This document shows positions 57,435 through 64,000 of a stretch of DNA of 64,000 nucleotides, in pieces. The DNA comes from Rhynchosporium graminicola. Its lineage: Eukaryota; Ascomycota; Leotiomycetes; Helotiales; Ploettnerulaceae. Position numbers and translations under genes: made by a program. Within the stretch, counting starts at the first letter, position 1; every line of letters begins with the position of its first letter. The stretch covers positions 434,001 through 498,000 of the forward strand of contig FJUW01000012.1 in assembly GCA_900074885.1 (NCBI GenBank). The letters run 5' to 3'. The notes under the pieces were generated by a model, which was not told the origin of the DNA, did no database searches, and saw nothing but the letters and a program-made list of their open reading frames with translations.

Positions 57435-58728
57435 CCTCGCTTTTCATGCAGGATGGCTTATTCATCGATGGACGGATGGTGTGACCATGAGGATGATGGA
57501 GATGAAAGTTTGAGTGACCTTGTCGTGAACCCCCACTTTAGCGGGTAGACACGTGTGAGTTCTGGGGCTAGGCCTGCTTGGGATTAGAAGAAAGTCGGAA
57601 AGACTGGTGAGTTACGCCTTATTTTAAATGAGATTCGAGAGATTCTCTTATTAATCCCGGACCACAAACCCGTTTATTTCAGCTCCATGAAAAATCCGAA
57701 TACCGCAGCAGCGGAATGTGGCTCCAAGATTTTGGCATTACAGGCAATGTAACAGCAAAATGTGTTAAGGTACACAATGATACCCGGGTGCTTAGAAGAA
57801 AAGGAGGTTTTAACCAAGGTAATACACCTATCGCGCAAGTTTCGGACCACCTAATCCCTACAGGACCCCTACAGGACCCCTAAAAAGGCTAAAAGAAGCT
57901 CGGCCACGCTTGTCATCAGCTAAACCCTGTGCTAATCATTAGCGAAAACTACCTAACAACAACCTCTTATTCATGACAGAAAAAGGTTTATGGCTGTGGC
58001 GTCGCTAATGTCTTTTAAGCGATACTTGATGATACATGAATAGGATCTTGCTTTAGTCTTAAGATCATACAAGGATTCTTAGTCTCTACTATTATTATTT
58101 GGCAGCAATCTGAAAACGTTTCGTGTCAGTATCACGATAGATTCAGCCTTCTCGATAGGCATATCGGGTCTACATTTGAATCAGAACTAAAATTACCTAG
58201 TAAGACTTAGCATATATCTAAGAAAAAAACGAATAGCTTAGTTGCATAATAACTATCACAGTCATGAACCATACCAGTGTAAGCGCCTCGCGTGTCATCA
58301 GAATATAACTTTATCTAACGATTACGACATTATTCAGACACATCGGGTTTCTAAGAGAGCGTCTGGCTATAGGACTGTCTTCTTGTATATTTGAAGCTAT
58401 AGTTTCATGAGATGGAATATAAAGCCTTGGTTTTGATCGAATAAATATTACTTCTCGGGCATTGGAGTAACATAAATCTGTCTTACTTAGCAGCTAAGTT
58501 TTATTTGACTTACCCGATTAGAACAAATAGAAGAACTAGACCTAGTAATCAGCTGATAATTTTACGATATGATTAGATTCAGATATTATCACTAATTCTA
58601 ATACTTCTTTTTCAAAGGCGACCTAAGTATCAAGAACGCTAGAAACATTGATTTCCTCACGAGGTGACCCGATCAAACACTCTTGTGGATATCGTTCGGG
58701 CTCAAGACCAAGTTTATATACTCTCAAA
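57435..58728. other. Intergenic region
   Basis: No supported gene. A direct duplication of CTACAGGACCCC occurs at about 57858-57883. 58000-58620 is AT-rich. Confidence 0.45.
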
Positions 58729-61201
58729 CTATTCACCTCGGTAGTCTTTTCGAATCAAATAGGCAGCCTAAATTTTGGTCAGTCAACAAGACAATGCAGC
58801 ATTCTAGCGTGATGACAAAAACTTGCCTTCTCAGCAATTCCATACAATGTAGCCTGCAAATGAGCTCCCGGAAGCATAGGAACGATACTCGCGTCAACAA
58901 CCCGTAAGCCGCGCACACCGTACACTTTCAACTCCGGATCAACGACCCCTCCTAGCTTACGAGGTAACATAGAAGCCGTTCCAGCATGATGATGCTCGCT
59001 GTTCACCCCTCCCCTGACAAACTTTTCGATCTGTTCCTTTGTCGTGACTGACGGTCCAGGATATGTTTCAGTCGTATTGATAGCTTTCATTGCATCAGTA
59101 TTCCTAATCTTACGCGCGTATTCGAAGCTTGCGACAAAGAGTGCAAGGTCAAGAGGGTTGCTCAGATGTCGAGGATCAATAACTGGGTAGTTAAAAGCCG
59201 AAGTGGTGTTTATTTTGATAGTGCCACGACTGAAAGGCTGTTGAAGGGCTGGAAGTACTAGCGCATCACTGAAAATGAACTCCATGTAGGTCACCGACGA
59301 AGCCAGAATATCATTGGCAAGAAGGTCGAATTGCGCTTCATAGCCTGCTCTGACTTCACGTGGAGTACTTGGTGGCAGATAATGTGATATTGGCTGAGCC
59401 ATTGCATCTGAAAACAACGCAGTCGCGTTCGTGAAAGACTCGACTGGAAGGAAGGCGAAGAAATTTCCTCCTAACGTGGTGTATGGACCTTGTTTTTTTG
59501 ATTTGTAAAGTTCAAGCTGTTCCGCAGCCCAAGAAGCGTTGCTGAAACTTCCAACGTTTGGTACAATGTTCACTATCGGTCACATCAGTAAGATATCAGT
59601 CATGAAGTAAGCAGGCAATCTCGTGAAAGGCGGAAGGGAAACCTGCCACCTTGCTAAACTCATGAAATAATTGTGTGATTTGATTTCGCAGCTTTACGAA
59701 ATGCTCTCCACCTGAATTTCATCACAGGATAGTACTTGAGTAACAAAATCAAAGTTTAACAACTATTCGATGGTTTTGGCAAATCTTTAATTTCAAAAAG
59801 CCGATTTGACTTCACTGTAGATGCTTTTGCCAACCTCCATGATATGGGGGTAACTTGCCTGTTCCGGTAGTGAAGACACTGGTATGGTCATGGTAGTTCT
59901 CACCGACTCCCGCAAGGTTCACCACGGTCTTGATACCTAACTTGGAGAGATGCGACTTCTCGCCGATGCCAGAGAGCTGAAGTACTTGGGGGGTGCGTAG
60001 TGCTCCAGCAGCTAGGATGACCTCCTTTGAGGCTTGAACGGAATGTATCTTGGCGTCTTTGTTAACTGCATACTCCACACTTTGGGCTCTACCAGATTTT
60101 ATGTTGATTCGTGTGACCGTGTTATCAATCAAGAGATGTAAATTTTGTCTTTTGTGATGAATGAACTCCTCAGAAGTTGACCGAGTTTCGCTTGTTGGAT
60201 CTACCTAAGCACGCCAGGATTTAGCCAAAGTTTAATACAAGATATCTCGGGAGTATGAGCATACATGTCTCACGAGAATATCCAGACATTGGAAAGAAAA
60301 GGAAGGAAAATGAGCTTCTCAATTGAATACTCACCGACTGCATAAACCAGTATGCCCCCGAGGTTGTTCCTCCCATAGCATCGGGAATGATTGTTACTGC
60401 CAATTCCCTCATTGCGTTTATCAGGTACTCTTCGAAGGTCTGTCAGCTCTTGGAATTGGCCGGAGCAAATGAACTCACTGGTCGATGGCCAGACAAAACT
60501 TGCGAAACTCGTGTGTACATTTCCTGAATCTCCGTGATAAGCAGGATTGTAGCCAACTTCCCAGCCTTCTACTTCAAGGATCGGATGTGGAGGAGTCGCA
60601 ATTTCAGCTTTCTTGAAATATGACACCATTTCTTCAAAGTTCCACCCGGGGTTTCCCAAGCTCTCCCAACGATCATATTCTTCTTTAGATCCGCGATTAA
60701 AAACCATACCGTTGATTGTCGATCCACCACCGACAACCTTACCCGCTGAGAGTGGGAGGACACGATTGCTGAGATATGATTGAGATATACTGATCATATT
60801 CCAATCGTACTTTGATCCCTTGGGACTCTTGAAACCCGGAATATTTGAAGACGTTATCAGAGGATTTGTGATCCAGTCTTCATCCTCGGTGCTGAATCAC
60901 GATCAAAATTTAGGCTTGATAGGGTCTAAGTCGGTCACAACTTACAAACCGCCAGCTTCAATGACTAGAACTGTTATTTCTTCGACTTTTAGAAAAGATC
61001 TCATACGTGCGATGTAGAAAATCTACCTGAATGCTCTGAAAGTCGACCAGCTACGACAAGCCCAGTAAGACCTCCTCCGACTACAACATAGTCGTACGTT
61101 TGGAGAGCATCTGAGGAGCTTTTTAAAACCTTGCCTGGAAAATTGCGGCGAGCATCGGCAAGGTTGAGCCAAACGGAAAACCACAACAATAGGATGAACA
61201 T
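58729..61201 (-). CDS. Secreted GMC-family oxidoreductase (FAD-dependent)
   Basis: Seven exons: 61027-61201, 60946-60985, 60891-60479, 60429-60335, 60204-59859, 59572-58827, 58767-58729 give 617 residues in consistent phase. A hydrophobic leader (MFILLLWFSVWLNLADA) suggests secretion. The Rossmann FAD motif is YDYVVVGGGLTGLVVAGRL; GMC signature GGGSTINGMVFNRG follows. Near the C-terminus EHHHAGTASMLPR carries the catalytic His and PGAHLQATLYGIAEKAA the second active-site His. Introns 5 (59573-59858) and 6 (58768-58826) start with GCAAGT rather than GT; both joins restore the expected family sequence. The family includes aryl-alcohol and glucose oxidases/dehydrogenases and choline-type enzymes; the substrate here cannot be told. 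Confidence 0.87.
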
Positions 61202-62899
61202 TGTATACTGATCAGGAAACTCTTGGTGCCGTAAATAGAATTGACAATGAGCACTTGTAGCTATCGTTTTAGGGGATAAGATGTCTCTTTAATGAAAAAG
61301 ACCTAAGATTCTTAGAAGTACAGCTTTGTTTCCCAGGTGAAGAAAGGGGGGAGGCATTTACCCGGCGCATGTATTTAGAGGGCCCCGCGATGCAGTCACC
61401 TTAGTAATATATGCACAACATCAGCTAAGCTTTCGATAAACGTGCTACAGCATTTGAGTGCAACTGGTTGAGTCTACCCAAATGAGGAGGAGAAGTGGTG
61501 AGAGAGGAAAATTTTGACCTGCGGAGTATTGCTCTCAAGAACGACGTATTAATTCAACAGTTGAAAATGTTGTAATCATTCATTGGTCAGATACTGAAAG
61601 GAGTTCTGAACTCAACAGCTGGATATCTAAACTAGTCTGGTCTGCATATGAAGGTTTGAAGACAGCGAATAATTGCCGGTGCATGCTTCTAGCGTTTTCC
61701 AGCGTTTGTTGCGCCAAAGTTTCCGTCGGGGTTCATGTTACTACCATATCATACCACCCGCAGCAGCACTTCCCCGTTCTTTTCGATATCCACATCATCC
61801 CAATGCTAATATTTTAGGTTCTTCACAATGGAAATTAGGTCTCATCCAACACATCCAGATACTGCTCTAGCATAATAAGTGCTTGAAGACTGATGGCTTT
61901 TGAAGCTTGGCAGTACTTATTTACAAATAAGCGAGAAAGGGATGTGTGAACACGCACCATTCCAGTACGTCACGTTAATGGAAAATCAATGCGAGGTTGC
62001 GAAGCGAAACAGAGCCTCGTTCGTTTGTTTTTGGGGACGCTAGTCTACTTCAAGTGAAAATTGGACCAGGAAATTTAGTTTCCAAAGCAGAGACTGCTGC
62101 TAAATTATTGGTAACGATTGAGCATTTGATGACTTGCACGATTCTTTCCTCCGGAGGGGCACTTGCATATAGTCTTATATTTTAGTTTTGAGAATGAAAA
62201 TTTTGATTTAGTGTTTCTTAATCGGAAGTACCGGTACATCTCAACCTTCTCTTCCATAGTGGCCTACACTGCAAGTACTTGGACAACTTAGGCTCGGACC
62301 GCCGGCTCTGGTTCGACTCAAGTGTAGTTAGATATGCTTATTGATCTCGCCAGATATACACGCTCTACTTGCGAAGCGAGCCTTCAATGGCTTGAAGAGG
62401 CTTGCTTTGTAGCTCGGAATTACTAGCGCCGAAATGTCTCTTTTAGGCCCTACTCGAACTCCATTAATAAGAGTGGAAAGCCGATAGAGATAGAGCCAAT
62501 CGCTCCTCGAGTTATATAGCATTGACTATGAATAGAAGAATGTTCAATACTACTATAACATTAAAAAGTTTAGAATTCCTCAGGCGCGCGAAAGAACTGG
62601 AGCTTCTGGCGTTCAAATACCCGATGCCGAACGCTGCCGGTCCATTTCTAGTCCCTACACTTTGGTCCCATGAGATCATATCACAAGCCTGCCCCAGCAT
62701 TAATTCGTCAAACTAGTTTCACAACCGGGTACGAATATAATGACCCCACAACTACCTATTTTCTAGAAACATTTTCCAAAGTTGATTTTTCCAAAAATAC
62801 ACTTTTCGTCCAGGGAATTCACCAGGCGGATCTATCCCAAGCTACTGAATTGCCGCTTCTCAGATTACCAAACAACATCTTATCAGCATTTCAAGAGCC
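61202..62899. other. Intergenic region
   Basis: Holds the promoter of the GMC gene (-) and the upstream region of the F-box-like gene (+). ORFs of 61-66 codons lack domains. Overlapping plus-strand ORFs at 62522-62900 could add an upstream exon to the next gene, but nothing confirms it. Confidence 0.4.
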
Positions 62900-64000
62900 A
62901 TGCCGATTTATGGTATACCAACCTGGGGAAGCCCTCGGGTATCTCCTTGGAAGCCTCTTGGAGAACCTCTTCAGGAATCTGCTCAGGAATCACCTCGAGA
63001 TTCATCTCCAAATCATTTCTGCGAAACCCAATCATTTCCAGAATACTGGTCCAAACTACCCGCCGAAATCAGGTTGGTGATTCTTGATATGGTAGTAGAA
63101 AATTACCGATTTCAACCATCTGTGCCTTATCTCCGTGCCGGCTATGCGACCGTCTGTCGAGAGTGGCAACCTGTTTTTGAACAGCAGAATTTTCGAAGGC
63201 TTGTTCTCGACTATGACAAGATACACGGTCTAAACACCTTAACAGCGAAATTTCATAGACGAGGATATCTGGCGCAAATATTTCTCCGTGTTCGTCTTGA
63301 TGCGTACGACTGCTCAGTCTGTCAAACTAAGGAGAGCAATGACCAAAAGGACCGGTAAATAAAATAAAATCTTTCTTTGTCGTTTATTATTTGCTCATAT
63401 CTTGTCTCCATTTTCGGCAAGTCTCAATCTCTGACTTAAGATATAGGAACAATCACTTCTTCAACAGATCCCTCTATGGACTACTGAGTGTTCTGTCCCA
63501 ATGGACGGTCCTTGAGCCAAGTCCGGGCCGTTATGGTCGGAAGATGAAAGGCCTGGAACTGGAACTCGGCGCTTATTCCCCAAGTGATTACAGACACACT
63601 TTTAGGGATTTTCAGATTGAGCCCAATCGTGAGCTCCGAAATACTGCAGAAGCCGAGACCTATCTAGGAGAAACATACCACCAGGAGCACGAGCAATTGG
63701 GAAGTCTCGATGACCATTTTCACGGCTGGGTTGATGGCAGAAGGGATGATAAAAGTCTCATATGCACAGAAGCCAAACAGAGATTGATGGGCACGCTGGA
63801 GATCAATTGGGCACGTACAAGACCCGACAAGTACGATTTTCGCTTGAAACGTGGGGATCTCGCAAAGTTCAATTTGGGACGTGGGCCGATTTTCGATGCT
63901 GAGCCTAGCCGGGCGCAGGACAATGAGATGGCGGAGCTCCGTTGGGAAAAAACACATCTCGCCGAGCTCGAATTTTGGCCGGAGGTTGAAGTGGTGACTA
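62900..64000 (+). CDS. F-box-like protein of a fungal lineage-specific family (3' end missing)
   Basis: Exon 1 62900-63354 and exon 2 from 63447 to the window edge are joined by a GT-AG intron (CG|GTAAAT, ATATAG|G). The joined frame stays open to the last base, about 336 residues. The segment YWSKLPAEIRLVILDMVVEN followed by YATVCREWQPVFEQQNFRRL is the F-box-like start common in Leotiomycete multigene families, typically followed by YDCSVCQTKESND and LYGLLSVLSQW. Residues before this are Pro/Glu-rich and variable. Such proteins may act as substrate adaptors of SCF ubiquitin ligases; this is inference, as the F-box is degenerate. The start Met is uncertain. Confidence 0.72.

Noticed and set aside
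60439..60479. Apparent frameshift in the GMC gene between exons 3 and 4
   Set aside because: Using the acceptor TTCGAAG (exon 4 from 60429) gives WPSTKYLINAMREL, in frame and of the right length, so the gene is intact here.
1..64000. CRISPR arrays, bacterial operons, ribosomal RNA genes
   Set aside because: None seen; no spaced direct repeats, and gene structure is that of a eukaryote.

Overview
This window is nuclear DNA of a filamentous ascomycete. Genes are compact and carry 46-90 nt GT-AG introns. The transposon-rich block has the CpA-to-TpA decay expected of repeat-induced point mutation (RIP). Protein families (secreted heme-thiolate peroxygenase, Dlt1, PP2A activator, F-box-like and kinase-like fungal families) fit Pezizomycotina; gene style suggests a Leotiomycete, but that is inference.

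Left gene-rich arm (1-18.7 kb). In order: the 5' part of a coiled-coil gene running off the left edge (-), a small Ala/Pro/Glu-rich protein (-), a PP2A activator/PTPA gene with an APW-repeat tail (-), a DUF1992/DNAJC28-like gene (+) divergent from it, a secreted heme-thiolate peroxygenase (+), a small secreted 4-Cys protein (+), a secreted protein with two ricin-B-like modules (+), and an intron-containing tRNA-Thr(AGT) (-).

Central AT-rich block (about 18.7-38.1 kb). This is a pile of nested, RIP-degraded transposons: a hAT element whose transposase (-) is split by a 9.48 kb Ty3/Gypsy chromovirus (182-bp LTRs, TSD TAAAG). That chromovirus carries a 268-bp solo LTR (TSD ATAAT), a 1.3 kb non-autonomous LTR element and a decayed antisense ORF. 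Further right are a second hAT remnant, several more LTR families, a solo LTR inside another solo LTR, and a small element ending in an inverted third LTR. A 504-bp N gap at 26299-26802 is flanked by an identical 555-bp sequence on both sides, so it is probably an assembly artefact.

Right gene-rich arm (38.1-64 kb). A kinase-like gene (-), a TIR-bearing MITE-like element, a DLT1-family membrane protein (-), an MFS transporter pseudogene (+) with two Trp-to-TGA codons, a 1160-aa disordered protein (+), a fungal transcription-factor-like protein without a visible Zn cluster (-), a secreted GMC oxidoreductase (-) best modelled with two GC-AG introns, and an F-box-like gene (+) that runs off the right edge.

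No operon-like or clustered pathway is evident. Secreted oxidative enzymes (peroxygenase, GMC oxidoreductase) and secreted lectin-like or small proteins suggest a plant- or wood-associated lifestyle (inference). The most unusual items are the nested transposon architecture, the antisense ORF, the modular LTRs, the inverted-LTR element and the GC-AG introns.
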